Source: Arthrobacter sp. M4 (lineage in GTDB: Bacteria > Actinomycetota > Actinomycetes > Actinomycetales > Micrococcaceae). From it: a stretch of 64,000 bases of DNA. Position 1 is the stretch's first letter; every line of letters starts with the position of its first letter. Positions 24,634 through 35,046 of the stretch are shown here, piece by piece. Position numbers and translations under genes: made by a program. The stretch spans positions 558,001-622,000 of the forward strand of contig NZ_JAIWYX010000002.1 of NCBI RefSeq assembly GCF_020251205.1, written 5' to 3'. Under the pieces are notes generated by a model. The model was not told where the DNA came from. It saw nothing but the letters and a program-made list of their open reading frames with translations, and made no database searches.

Positions 24634-26223
24634 CTATTCCCACTCGATGGTTCCCGGCGGCTTGCTGGTCACGTCCAGCACCACGCGGTTGACGCCGTCC
24701 ACCTCGTTGGTGATTCGGTTGGAGATACGGGCGAGCAGCTCGAACGGCAGGCGCGACCAGTCCGCGGTCATGGCGTCCTCGGAGGACACCGGACGCAGAA
24801 CGATCGGGTGCCCATAAGTGCGGCCGTCACCCTGCACGCCGACGCTGCGGACATCTGCCAGGAGAACCACGGGCATCTGCCACACATCATTGTCGAGGCC
24901 GGCAGCCGTCAGTTCGGCACGGGCGATGGCGTCCGCCTTGCGCAGCAGCTCCAGGCGCTCATGGTTGACCTCACCCACGATCCGGATGCCGAGGCCGGGG
25001 CCGGGGAACGGCTGGCGTCCGACGATCTCCTGGGGCAGGCCAAGCTGGGCGCCAACAGCCCGAACCTCATCCTTGAAGAGGGCACGCAGGGGTTCCACGA
25101 GTTCAAACTGCAGGTCCTCCGGCAAGCCGCCCACGTTGTGGTGGCTCTTGATGTTCGCCGTACCTTCGCCGCCGCCGGATTCGACGACGTCCGGGTACAG
25201 CGTGCCCTGGACCAGGAACTTGATGCTCTCGCCCTCGGCCGCGGCCTGGGCGATGATGGCGCGCTCGGCCTCCTCGAAGGCACGGATGAATTCGCGGCCG
25301 ATGATCTTGCGCTTGGTTTCCGGGTCGGTGACGCCGGCCAGCGCGGACAGGAAGCGTTCCTGCTCGTTGGCGACGTACAGGTTGACTCCTGTTGCCGCGA
25401 CGAAGTCCCGCTCCACCTGCTCAGCTTCCCCTTCGCGGAGCAGTCCGTGGTCCACAAACACGCAGGTGAGCTGGTCACCCACCGCGCGCTGGACCAAGGC
25501 AGCGGCGACGGCGGAGTCAACACCACCGGATAGGCCACAGATGACCCGGGAGTCGCCGATCTGCTCGCGGATGCGCTCCACTTGCTCTTCGACGATGTTG
25601 CCGGTGGTCCAGTTCGGCTGGAGCTTGGCGCCCTTGAACAGGAAGTTCTCAAGCACCTGCTGGCCGTGGGCGGAGTGCTTGACTTCCGGGTGCCACTGCA
25701 CGCCGTAGAGGCACTTCTCCTCGTTCGCGAACGCCGCTACCGGGGCAGCGGCCGTGGTAGCCAGGACCTCAAAGCCTTCGGGAGCCTCCTGAACCGAGTC
25801 TCCGTGGCTCATCCAGGTGCTCTGCGTAGCCGGTAGCCCGGACAGGATGGACCGGGATTCGCCAATGGCGGTGGCTTCCGTTGCGCCGTATTCGCGCAGA
25901 CCGGTCCTGGCCACCTTGCCGCCCAGGGCGTTCGCCATCGCCTGGAAGCCGTAGCAGATACCGAAGACGGGAACGCCGGCCTCGAACAGGTCAGCGCCGA
26001 CGCTCGGCGCACCCTCCGCGTAAACGCTGGAAGGGCCGCCGGAAAGGATGATGGCAGCCGGGTTCTTGGCGAGGAGCTGCTCAGTGGTGAAAGTGTGCGG
26101 AACAATCTCCGAATACACATTCGCTTCCCGGACGCGGCGTGCAATCAGCTGCGCGTACTGGGCACCGTAGTCAACAACCAGCACCGGCTTCTGGGAAGTC
26201 TGGGATGCGGTGGGATTAGTCAC
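24634..26223 (-). CDS. guaA: GMP synthase (glutamine-hydrolysing)
   Basis: GuaA converts XMP to GMP with glutamine and ATP, the last step of guanylate synthesis. The 529-residue protein has a class I glutaminase domain with nucleophile Cys90 (FGICYGFQ) and His/Glu in VQWHPEV, an ATP pyrophosphatase domain with loop [11 protein letters not shown], and the dimerisation domain with [10 protein letters not shown]. The start is GTG at 26223, six bases after TAGGCT (complement 26230-26235), so the message is probably leaderless. It lies about 110 bases after the DUF3817 gene on the same strand. Confidence 0.97.
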   Translation of the reverse strand: MTNPTASQTSQKPVLVVDYGAQYAQLIARRVREANVYSEIVPHTFTTEQLLAKNPAAIILSGGPSSVYAEGAPSVGADLFEAGVPVFGICYGFQAMANALGGKVARTGLREYGATEATAIGESRSILSGLPATQSTWMSHGDSVQEAPEGFEVLATTAAAPVAAFANEEKCLYGVQWHPEVKHSAHGQQVLENFLFKGAKLQPNWTTGNIVEEQVERIREQIGDSRVICGLSGGVDSAVAAALVQRAVGDQLTCVFVDHGLLREGEAEQVERDFVAATGVNLYVANEQERFLSALAGVTDPETKRKIIGREFIRAFEEAERAIIAQAAAEGESIKFLVQGTLYPDVVESGGGEGTANIKSHHNVGGLPEDLQFELVEPLRALFKDEVRAVGAQLGLPQEIVGRQPFPGPGLGIRIVGEVNHERLELLRKADAIARAELTAAGLDNDVWQMPVVLLADVRSVGVQGDGRTYGHPIVLRPVSSEDAMTADWSRLPFELLARISNRITNEVDGVNRVVLDVTSKPPGTIEWE

Positions 26224-26333
26224 CGTCCAAGCCTACTTTGCGGGGCACCCCGGGTGCATCTTACGACGGCTCCCGGAGCCCGGAATCACGGGCCGGAGTA
26301 AGGGATCTCACACAGCCAAGGCGGCTAAATGGT

Positions 26334-26855
26334 TCAGTAGCGCTTGGATGCCTGTGGGTGCTCAGCCAGTTCGCCTTCGGCGTCGGCGTGGAACCTCTTC
26401 TCCACGATGAACGACATCAACGGAACAACGCCGCCGAGTGCCATAAACACGAGCTTGCTGAAAGGCCACCGCATAAGCGACCAGAGCCGGAAGTTGGAGA
26501 TCAGGTACAGAACATACATCCAGCCATGGACAATCAGCACTGCCACGGACACATTGAATCCGCCCAACACTGCTTTGGACTCGGCGTCGGCAAACCCGAA
26601 TCCGAAGGGCTGCCCCGTAGCGGCGTCGGTACCGCCAGCGAAAAGAAAAACGCCAAAGACGTATCGCGCCACGAGTTCCGCGCAGAGCAGGAGCAGCATG
26701 GTACCGGTCAGGTAGGCGAGTACCTTGTAGAAAGTCAGAGCTGAGCGGATCTGGGACTCAGTTCCGCCAAAGCGGCGCTTGCGTGGCTTCGCCGCGCCTC
26801 CCTTGCCGGTTTCACCGGACTGTTCGGGCTGGATAGCGGGCTTGGGCTCGATCAT
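26334..26855 (-). CDS. DUF3817 membrane protein
   Basis: A 173-residue membrane protein of the DUF3817 family. A basic, Pro-rich cytoplasmic N-terminus (about 40 residues) is followed by four hydrophobic segments, with VHGWMYVLYLISNFRLW in the middle, the conserved part of the family. It overlaps the SURF1 gene stop by four bases, so it is translated with it, and precedes guaA. DUF3817 proteins are often found near cytochrome oxidase and SURF1 genes, so a role with the respiratory membrane is possible but unknown. Confidence 0.82.
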   Translation of the reverse strand: MIEPKPAIQPEQSGETGKGGAAKPRKRRFGGTESQIRSALTFYKVLAYLTGTMLLLLCAELVARYVFGVFLFAGGTDAATGQPFGFGFADAESKAVLGGFNVSVAVLIVHGWMYVLYLISNFRLWSLMRWPFSKLVFMALGGVVPLMSFIVEKRFHADAEGELAEHPQASKRY

Positions 26856-27790
26856 GGCTGCACCTTATGTTCATGCTGGCTGGTTGGGGTTGTATTGCTG
26901 TTCGAGGCGCCGGCTGCATCCTGCCCCGCGTGGCCTGCCTCCACTTCGGGGAGACCATCGCCATTGCCAGCCGCGCCATCAACTGGGCGGCCGTCGTCGT
27001 TTGCGTGGTGGCCGTAGGCCTCCTCCTGGTCTTCCAGGTCGCGGCGGTAATCATCAGCAACCAGGCGCCACCAGATGTACAGCGCGAAGGCGGCAAATAC
27101 CACCCATTCGACGGAGTAGAACAGGTTAAGCCAATTGACCTGCTGTTCCGGCGGCTGGGCCGGGATATTCAGCGGCTTCAAGTCACCCGACGCCGAGACG
27201 TCCTTTCCGCCGGCATTCTCCGCCGTCGCCGCGACGAAGCCCGGGTAGCTGGACACTTCCCATGAGTTGATCAGTTCCGCTACGGAGACGGCAGTCGCGC
27301 GGCCGGGTCCCGGATCGGTGTTCGGCACGGGCGCCTCGGAGGGCAGCAGCCTTCCGATGAGTTCAATACTGCCCGACGGCGGTGGGGCCGCCTTTTCGGG
27401 TGCGTCGATCCAACCGCGGGCCACCGGTATCCAAGTCCGCGGGCTGGCCCCGCTTCCGCTCAGGACGGGGGCGCCGTCGACCGCGAATGCGGTGACGATC
27501 CAATAGCCTTTGGCGCCGTCGTGAAGACGTCCCTCAACCAGTACCTGTTTGCTGGCGTCGTAGCTACCGGTGGCGCGCACCATTTGGTCGGCCACCGAAC
27601 CGGGGAAAAATTGGCCGGGTTTGAGGACCTCTGTGAGCGGCTTGACCTGCTCCACGGACGTGTCCACAGGTGACTGGTTCTGGGTCGACCGCCCAAACTG
27701 CCACTGGCTCAGCAGCACGAATACCCCGGAAAGCAGGAGCGCGAACACAAGTCCGGCGATCCATCGGGGCTTCAGGGCGGTTTTTAGCAC
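26852..27790 (-). CDS. SURF1-family cytochrome oxidase assembly protein
   Basis: SURF1 proteins help haem insertion and assembly of aa3-type cytochrome c oxidase. The 312-residue protein has an N-terminal span (residues 10-29), the conserved LSQWQFGRS just after it, a large external domain with GYWIVTAF and WIPVARGWID, and a second span near 225-245 preceding NLFYSVEWVVFAAFALYIWWRL-type residues. The Gly/Asn-rich, charged tail is variable. The GTG start follows TACGGT by six bases (complement 27797-27802). It overlaps the DUF3817 gene. Confidence 0.88.
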   Translation of the reverse strand: MLKTALKPRWIAGLVFALLLSGVFVLLSQWQFGRSTQNQSPVDTSVEQVKPLTEVLKPGQFFPGSVADQMVRATGSYDASKQVLVEGRLHDGAKGYWIVTAFAVDGAPVLSGSGASPRTWIPVARGWIDAPEKAAPPPSGSIELIGRLLPSEAPVPNTDPGPGRATAVSVAELINSWEVSSYPGFVAATAENAGGKDVSASGDLKPLNIPAQPPEQQVNWLNLFYSVEWVVFAAFALYIWWRLVADDYRRDLEDQEEAYGHHANDDGRPVDGAAGNGDGLPEVEAGHAGQDAAGASNSNTTPTSQHEHKVQP

Positions 27791-27848
27791 CCCTTAACCG
27801 TACTTCGTATTCGTGTAGAAGAGCGAACAGGGACTGCCCCTACCGACG

Positions 27849-28337
27849 CTAGTGGTCGAAGAACACCAGGCTGGAGTTGATGAGTTCGGAGATGACTTCC
27901 GGGTCATGGGCGCGGCGCAGGGATTCGCGGAAAGACTCTTTGGAGAGTGAGCGTGCCATGGTCGCCAGCACTTCCAGGTGGTCGGAAAACGAACTGGCAG
28001 GCGTTGCAATCAGCAGGACGAGGTTTGCGGGGCCGTCGGCGGCGCCAAAATCGAGGGCGTGGCCGAACTTGGTGACCCCGACGGCGATGGAGATTCGGGA
28101 CACGTGCTCGCTCCGCGCGTGGGGCAGCCCGATCCCTCCGGGCAGCCCGGTGGCCATCTGGTGCTCACGGGAATTGACCTGCGCCAGGAATGCCTCAAGG
28201 TCGGACACACGGCCAGCAGCGTGCAACCGGGTTGCCAGCTGGGCCGCGGCATCCAGCCTGTCCGTGGCCTCCATCTCGAGGACCACCATCTCCGGGGTAG
28301 TCAGATCGGCATCGTACCGGTCGAATGCTTCCGCCAA
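27849..28337 (-). CDS. PTS fructose-type EIIA domain protein
   Basis: A 162-residue stand-alone EIIA of the fructose/mannitol (Mtl/Fru) class. The phosphorylated His is His73 in GLPHARSEH. The rest fits the fold (LVLLIATPASSFSDHLEVLA). A stand-alone EIIA without EIIB/C next to it may have a regulatory role. The start is taken as TTG at 28337 with AAGGGA six bases upstream; ATG at 28289 or TTG at 28406 are alternatives. It is downstream of glpD on the same strand, about 80 bases away. Confidence 0.82.
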   Translation of the reverse strand: MAEAFDRYDADLTTPEMVVLEMEATDRLDAAAQLATRLHAAGRVSDLEAFLAQVNSREHQMATGLPGGIGLPHARSEHVSRISIAVGVTKFGHALDFGAADGPANLVLLIATPASSFSDHLEVLATMARSLSKESFRESLRRAHDPEVISELINSSLVFFDH

Positions 28338-28418
28338 GTCGTGTCCCTTCGCTGCGGCCGGTAATTTTGGGGTGGCCGGAGATTGGTGCGGCCGGAGGGA
28401 CCGCAAGCCGGAAAGCGT

Positions 28419-30179
28419 TCAGCGCAGCGGCACGATGTCGTCCACGCCCATCCTTGCGGCATCGGCGGACTCGTCGTCCGGCTGCTGCTGGCTCAGCCGT
28501 TCAGCTTCAACCCGGGCCAGATAGTGCCTGATTTCGCCTTCCCGCTGCGCTTCGCTCCAGCCAAGAATTCCTCCCATTAGCTTAGCGACTACCGGCACGG
28601 CGGACACACCCCGGTCCCAGGCCTCGATCGAGATGCGGGTACGCCTGGTCAAAACGTCGTGCACGTGGCGGGCGCCCTCGTGCGTGGTGGCGTAAACAAC
28701 TTCAGCTGCGAGGTAATCATCGGCTCCGGGCAGTGGCTGCGACAGTTCCGGATTCTCCGCGATGAGATCCAGTACTTCCGTCGCCAGTGAACCATAGCGG
28801 TTCAGCAGGTGCTCCACGCGCGCGACGTGGACCCCGTAGGCCTCGGCGAAACGTACCCGCCGGTTCCACGCGGCCCGAAAACCCTCGGCACCAAGCAGCG
28901 GAATTGTTTCGGTGCAACTGGCGGCTACCCGTTCGTCCATGGCTCGGGTGGCCTCATTGACGGCGTCCTTGGCCATCACGCGATAGGTGGTGAACTTGCC
29001 GCCGGCCACCACCACCAGCCCGGGCACCGGGTGCGCCACCACATGTTCACGTGACAACTTGGCCGTGGATTCGTTCTCCCCTGCGAGGAGCGGGCGGAGA
29101 CCAGCGTAGACCCCTTCCACGTCTTCGCGCGTCAAGGGCCGTTTCAGGACCCTATTGACGTGTTCCAGGACGTAATCGATGTCCTTGCTGGAGGCCGCCG
29201 GATGCGCCTTGTCCAGGTTCCAATCGGTATCAGTGGTGCCGATAATCCAGTGCCGCCCCCACGGGATGACAAATAGCACTGACTTCTCGGTTCGAAGGAT
29301 CAGTCCCACCGTGGACTGGAAGCGGTCACGTGGCACCACCAGGTGTATGCCCTTGGAGGCCCGGACTTTGAGCTGTCCGCGGTCCGTGACCATCGCCTGG
29401 GTCTCATCAGTCCACACACCGGTAGCGTTGACCACTTGCTTGGCCCGCACGGAAAAGACGCTGCCGTCCTCCTGGTTTTCCACTTTGGCCCCGACCACCC
29501 GCTCGCCTTCGTGCAGGAAATCCACCACTCGCATGCGGTTGACGGCATGGGCGCCGTAGTGGGCAGCAGTCCGGACGACGTTAACGACGAACCTGGCGTC
29601 GTCCACTTGGGCGTCGTAGTAGCGGATGGAGCCCACAAACGCCTCGTCCTTGAGGCTCGGCGCGGCGCGAAGAGTGCCCCGGCGGAACAGGTGTTTGTGC
29701 ATCGGCACTCCTCTGCTGTGCCCGCTGGTGATGCCGAGGGTGTCGTAGAGGACGATGCCGGCGCCAACGTAGGGCCGCTCCCAGAAGCGTCGCGTCAGCG
29801 GGTAGAGGAACGGCACCGGGCGAACCAAGTGCGGAGCGATGCGTTGGATCAGGAGTCCCCGCTCCTGGAGGGCTTCCTGGACCAGTCCGAAGTCCAGCAT
29901 CTCCAGGTAGCGGAGGCCGCCGTGGATGAGCTTGGAGGATCGCGAAGAGGTTCCCGAGGACCAGTCGCGCGCCTCGACGATGCCAACGCTGAGTCCTCGG
30001 GTGACGGCGTCCAGGGCGGCCCCGGCACCAACGACTCCGCCTCCAACGATGAGGATGTCGAGTTCTTTCCCAGGTTCGTTGGTGCTCTTCAGGGCTTCGA
30101 TCGACGCTGCCCGGGACTCAGGACTGAGGGCTCCTGGACTCGGATCCCTGCCTTGCCTGCCGTCTGCATCGTTGCTCAT
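28419..30179 (-). CDS. glpD: Aerobic glycerol-3-phosphate dehydrogenase
   Basis: GlpD oxidises glycerol-3-phosphate to dihydroxyacetone phosphate at the membrane, passing electrons to quinone through FAD. The 586-residue protein has the FAD dinucleotide motif LIVGGGVVGAGAALD near residue 44, the signature SSRSSKLIHGGLRYLE soon after, and a C-terminal cap domain. Length is normal. The ATG at 30179 has GGGAGG six bases upstream. No glpK or glpF is next to it. The neighbour PTS EIIA may be cotranscribed. Confidence 0.94.
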   Translation of the reverse strand: MSNDADGRQGRDPSPGALSPESRAASIEALKSTNEPGKELDILIVGGGVVGAGAALDAVTRGLSVGIVEARDWSSGTSSRSSKLIHGGLRYLEMLDFGLVQEALQERGLLIQRIAPHLVRPVPFLYPLTRRFWERPYVGAGIVLYDTLGITSGHSRGVPMHKHLFRRGTLRAAPSLKDEAFVGSIRYYDAQVDDARFVVNVVRTAAHYGAHAVNRMRVVDFLHEGERVVGAKVENQEDGSVFSVRAKQVVNATGVWTDETQAMVTDRGQLKVRASKGIHLVVPRDRFQSTVGLILRTEKSVLFVIPWGRHWIIGTTDTDWNLDKAHPAASSKDIDYVLEHVNRVLKRPLTREDVEGVYAGLRPLLAGENESTAKLSREHVVAHPVPGLVVVAGGKFTTYRVMAKDAVNEATRAMDERVAASCTETIPLLGAEGFRAAWNRRVRFAEAYGVHVARVEHLLNRYGSLATEVLDLIAENPELSQPLPGADDYLAAEVVYATTHEGARHVHDVLTRRTRISIEAWDRGVSAVPVVAKLMGGILGWSEAQREGEIRHYLARVEAERLSQQQPDDESADAARMGVDDIVPLR

Positions 30180-30249
30180 CGGGTGCCTCCCATCGCACAC
30201 ATGCCCGTAGTTCCCCTACCCTACTGGCTTCCCCTGGTGATCGGCAGGT

Positions 30250-31380
30250 TTAGTGGTACGGCGAAACCACCACGTCAACGCGCTGGAATTCCTTGAGGTC
30301 CGAGTAGCCAGTGGTGGCCATTGAGCGGCGGAGCGCGCCCACCAGGTTGGACGTTCCGTTGGTGTGGTGGCCCGGCCCAAACAGGACCTCCTCGAGCGGA
30401 CCAACGGTACCGACGTTGACGCGGTCGCCGCGCGGCAACTCCAGGTGGTGGGCTTCCTGGCCCCAGTGCCAGCCCTTGCCCGGCGCTTCATCGGCGCGGG
30501 CCAGTGCGCTGCCCAGCATCACTGCGTCGGCACCCATGGCGATGGCCTTGACGATGTCCCCCGAGGTGCCCATGCCGCCGTCGGCGATGACGTGGACGTA
30601 ACGACCGCCTGACTCGTCCATGTAATCGCGGCGGGCCGCAGCGACGTCGGAAATGGCCGACGCCATGGGCGAGTGGATGCCCAGCGCCCGCCGCGTGGTG
30701 GTGGTGGCGCCGCCACCGAAGCCCACCAGGACACCGGCGGCACCAGTGCGCATCAGGTGCAGGGCCGGTGTGTAGCCGGCGGCGCCGCCGACGATGACGG
30801 GAACATCGAGTTCGTAAATGAACTGCTTGAGGTTCAGCGGCTCGTGGTTCTTGGAAACGTGCTCGGCTGACACCGTGGTGCCGCGGATAACAAAGAGGTC
30901 GACGCCGGCAGCCAGCACGGTCTTGTAATGCTCCTGGGTACGCTGCGGCGTGAGGGCACCGGCAACGGTGACTCCCGCTGACCGGATCTCGGCGAGGCGG
31001 GAGCTGATCAGCTCCGGCTGAATCGGCGCCTGGTACAGCTCCTGCATGCGGCGGGTGACCGTGGGGCTGCTGGTCTCGTCCGCGAGGCCTGCGATCTCGT
31101 CAAGGATTGGCTGCGGGTCCTCGTAACGCGTCCACAGTCCTTCAAGGTCCAGGACACCCAGACCGCCGAGCTTGCCGAGCGCGATGGCCGTTGCCGGCGA
31201 CATGGCGGAGTCCATGGGGGCTGCGATGACGGGCATGTCGAACTTGTAGGCGTCAATCTGCCATGAGACGGAGACGTCCTTGGGGTCGCGCGTCCGGCGA
31301 TTTGGGACAATCGCGATGTCATCCAGGGAGTAGGCACGACGCCCACGCTTGCCACGGCCAATCTCAATCTCATAAGTCAC
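30250..31380 (-). CDS. guaB3: GuaB3 family IMP dehydrogenase-related protein
   Basis: A 376-residue TIM-barrel protein of the IMPDH/GMP reductase family without CBS domains, the actinobacterial GuaB3 type. GMGTSGDIVKAIAMGADAVMLGS matches the phosphate-binding part. In the catalytic loop, where IMPDH has GSICTTR, this protein reads GATTTTR, so the catalytic Cys is a Thr. It therefore may not be an IMPDH, and GMP reductase or regulatory roles have been proposed for relatives. The GTG start has TAACCT six bases upstream (complement 31387-31392). It sits between glpD and an ABC transporter, near guaB and guaA. Confidence 0.88.
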   Translation of the reverse strand: MTYEIEIGRGKRGRRAYSLDDIAIVPNRRTRDPKDVSVSWQIDAYKFDMPVIAAPMDSAMSPATAIALGKLGGLGVLDLEGLWTRYEDPQPILDEIAGLADETSSPTVTRRMQELYQAPIQPELISSRLAEIRSAGVTVAGALTPQRTQEHYKTVLAAGVDLFVIRGTTVSAEHVSKNHEPLNLKQFIYELDVPVIVGGAAGYTPALHLMRTGAAGVLVGFGGGATTTTRRALGIHSPMASAISDVAAARRDYMDESGGRYVHVIADGGMGTSGDIVKAIAMGADAVMLGSALARADEAPGKGWHWGQEAHHLELPRGDRVNVGTVGPLEEVLFGPGHHTNGTSNLVGALRRSMATTGYSDLKEFQRVDVVVSPYH

Positions 31381-31432
31381 TGGACTAGGTTATCCCAACG
31401 GCGGATCGAGAACTGGCGCTGCTTCCGCGCCG

Positions 31433-33283
31433 CTATTCGGCGGTTGTCAGCTGGGACTCGAACATCCGGTAGTAGCGGCCACGCAGCTCCACGAGTTCCC
31501 GGTGGGTGCCTTGTTCCACGATCCGGCCATCTTCCAGCATGTAGATCACGTCCGCCTTTTCGATAGTGGCCAGGCGGTGGCTGATGGCGATCATGGTGCG
31601 GCTGTGGTCCGCGAACAGTCGGCTGAAGATTCGGTGTTCGGCGAGGGCGTCGATTGCCGAGGTTGGTTCATCCATCACCATGTAGGACGCTTCGCGGTAG
31701 AAATTCCGTGCCATGGCCAGTCGTTGCCATTCGCCGCCAGACAGGCCGCTGCCCTTGCGTCCGCGGGGATCCTCCATCCAGTTGCTGACGTGGTTATCCA
31801 GGCCGTTGGGCAGCTTCCTAATGAAGTCCATCGCTTCGGCGTCATCGGCAGCCTGGCGAATGCGCCCGTCATCCCGTGGCGCATCGACGTTTCCGAAGTG
31901 GATGTTCTCCGCGGCGGTGGCGAACTCGTATTTCAGGAACTCCTGGCTGAGCACCGCCAGGTGGCGGTGCCAGCTGGTGACGTCGACGTCGGCGAGGTCC
32001 ACGCCGTCGAGCAGGACCTGGCCGGAGTCCGGAGTGTAAAGTCCGGCAAGAATCCTGATCAGCGTCGACTTACCCGCACCGTTCTCCCCCACGATGGCGA
32101 TGTGCTGGCCCTCGCGGATAGTGAGCGACACACCCTTGATGACTTGGATATCGCTGCCCGTGTAGCTGAATCGGACATCGCGGAGCTCCACGCTGCGGGG
32201 AGGAGCTGTCAGCGGAGTGCCGGCCCCGGCACGGGCGGGCAGGTTCATGAACAGTTCATAGTCCTTGAGGTTGGCCAGGTCTTCGTCGATGTAGCTGAGC
32301 GAAGACACGAGGTTGTTGGCAGTGGAAAGTGCCCGGCTGACTATTTGCTGTACGTAGAGGAACTGCCCGACGGGCTGAACGCGCGAGATGATCTGGCCTA
32401 CCACCCAGATGAGCGACACCACTTCGGCGCCGTACTGGAGCGAGTCTGCGGCCAGCTGCTTGGGGATGTAACGACGTTGGAAATCGAGCCTGCGCCGTTC
32501 ATCCGCGTCGCGCAGCCTGGACCGCAGCTCCATGAGGTAACCGACAATTCCGTAGAGCCGCATTTCCGCAATGTGCTGAGGACGCAGGAGGTTCGTCTCG
32601 ATCATGCGCCGCTGGCGGCGTGAATCCACCTGCGTGTTCCAATGCGCCATCTGCTCGCGGGAGAGCTTGAACTGCAGGTAAACGCTCGGCACGATCGCCA
32701 CCAGCACGATCGCGGCGATCCACCAGCTGACCAGGACCAGGGCACCGATAGCCAGGATCACGGAGACAGCCTGCGTGAAGATCGCGGCGATGCGGTCAAG
32801 GACGCGTGCATACGAATCGGAGAACCGCTTGGCGCGGTCGTAGAGGTCTACCGTTTCCTTATCGTCGTACCGCCAGAAGTCCAGCGCCAGGAAGCGCTCG
32901 TACATCAGGTCGCCCACGATCGCGCCCACCCGGAAGCTCATGAGTTGCTGGATGAATCTGTCAACACTGCTGAAGCCGCCCCAGAACAGCCCCAGCGCGG
33001 CAGTGACTATGACGTACACGACGGCCCGTCCGCCGGCGTCGGGGTCACCTGCATAACCGGCCGCAAGCGCCGTCGTCGTTAGGGCCGCGAAATACGTGGT
33101 GACAAGCGGAAGGAGGGCGGAAACCAGTGAACCGGCCACCTTCATGATGACGGCGGCCGGCGAGGCGCGGAAACTGACGCGCAGTACCTGCACTACGGCG
33201 CGAAGATAGGGCTTGAACGCGAGCTTGCGCGCCAGGTCCCGTTTGGGCCCGAACTCAGGCGGATGCCGCGACGGCGTGGACAT
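31433..33283 (-). CDS. ABC transporter, fused permease and ATPase
   Basis: A 616-residue half-transporter: six membrane spans in residues 40-330, then the ATPase. Walker A is GENGAGKST, the signature LSGGEWQRLAMAR, Walker B YMVMDEPTSAID, and the switch His is in AISHRLA. This is the exporter layout, probably working as a homodimer for lipids, peptides or drugs. The ATG follows TAGGCT by six bases (33290-33295). It lies between guaB3 and guaB, separated from guaB by a strong terminator. Substrate not readable. Confidence 0.92.
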   Translation of the reverse strand: MSTPSRHPPEFGPKRDLARKLAFKPYLRAVVQVLRVSFRASPAAVIMKVAGSLVSALLPLVTTYFAALTTTALAAGYAGDPDAGGRAVVYVIVTAALGLFWGGFSSVDRFIQQLMSFRVGAIVGDLMYERFLALDFWRYDDKETVDLYDRAKRFSDSYARVLDRIAAIFTQAVSVILAIGALVLVSWWIAAIVLVAIVPSVYLQFKLSREQMAHWNTQVDSRRQRRMIETNLLRPQHIAEMRLYGIVGYLMELRSRLRDADERRRLDFQRRYIPKQLAADSLQYGAEVVSLIWVVGQIISRVQPVGQFLYVQQIVSRALSTANNLVSSLSYIDEDLANLKDYELFMNLPARAGAGTPLTAPPRSVELRDVRFSYTGSDIQVIKGVSLTIREGQHIAIVGENGAGKSTLIRILAGLYTPDSGQVLLDGVDLADVDVTSWHRHLAVLSQEFLKYEFATAAENIHFGNVDAPRDDGRIRQAADDAEAMDFIRKLPNGLDNHVSNWMEDPRGRKGSGLSGGEWQRLAMARNFYREASYMVMDEPTSAIDALAEHRIFSRLFADHSRTMIAISHRLATIEKADVIYMLEDGRIVEQGTHRELVELRGRYYRMFESQLTTAE

Positions 33284-33307
33284 GCACCCAGCCTAAGCCC
33301 GGCGCTG

Positions 33308-33340
33308 CAAAGGGGCTTCCCACAATGGGAAGCCCCTTTG
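33308..33340. terminator. Perfect 15-bp hairpin downstream of guaB
   Basis: CAAAGGGGCTTCCCA (33308-33322) pairs perfectly with TGGGAAGCCCCTTTG (33326-33340) around loop CAA. It begins about 13 bases after the guaB stop and would terminate guaB transcripts before the ABC gene. Confidence 0.85.
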
Positions 33341-33353
33341 TAAGCCAAATCCG

Positions 33354-34970
<1,617 letters not shown>

Positions 34971-35046
34971 TTAGAACCTTCGCGCCGTTCCCCATATTCC
35001 ACGGAGGCAATGTGAGCAATGGCACGGCCCCGGCGCTGTTGGCACC

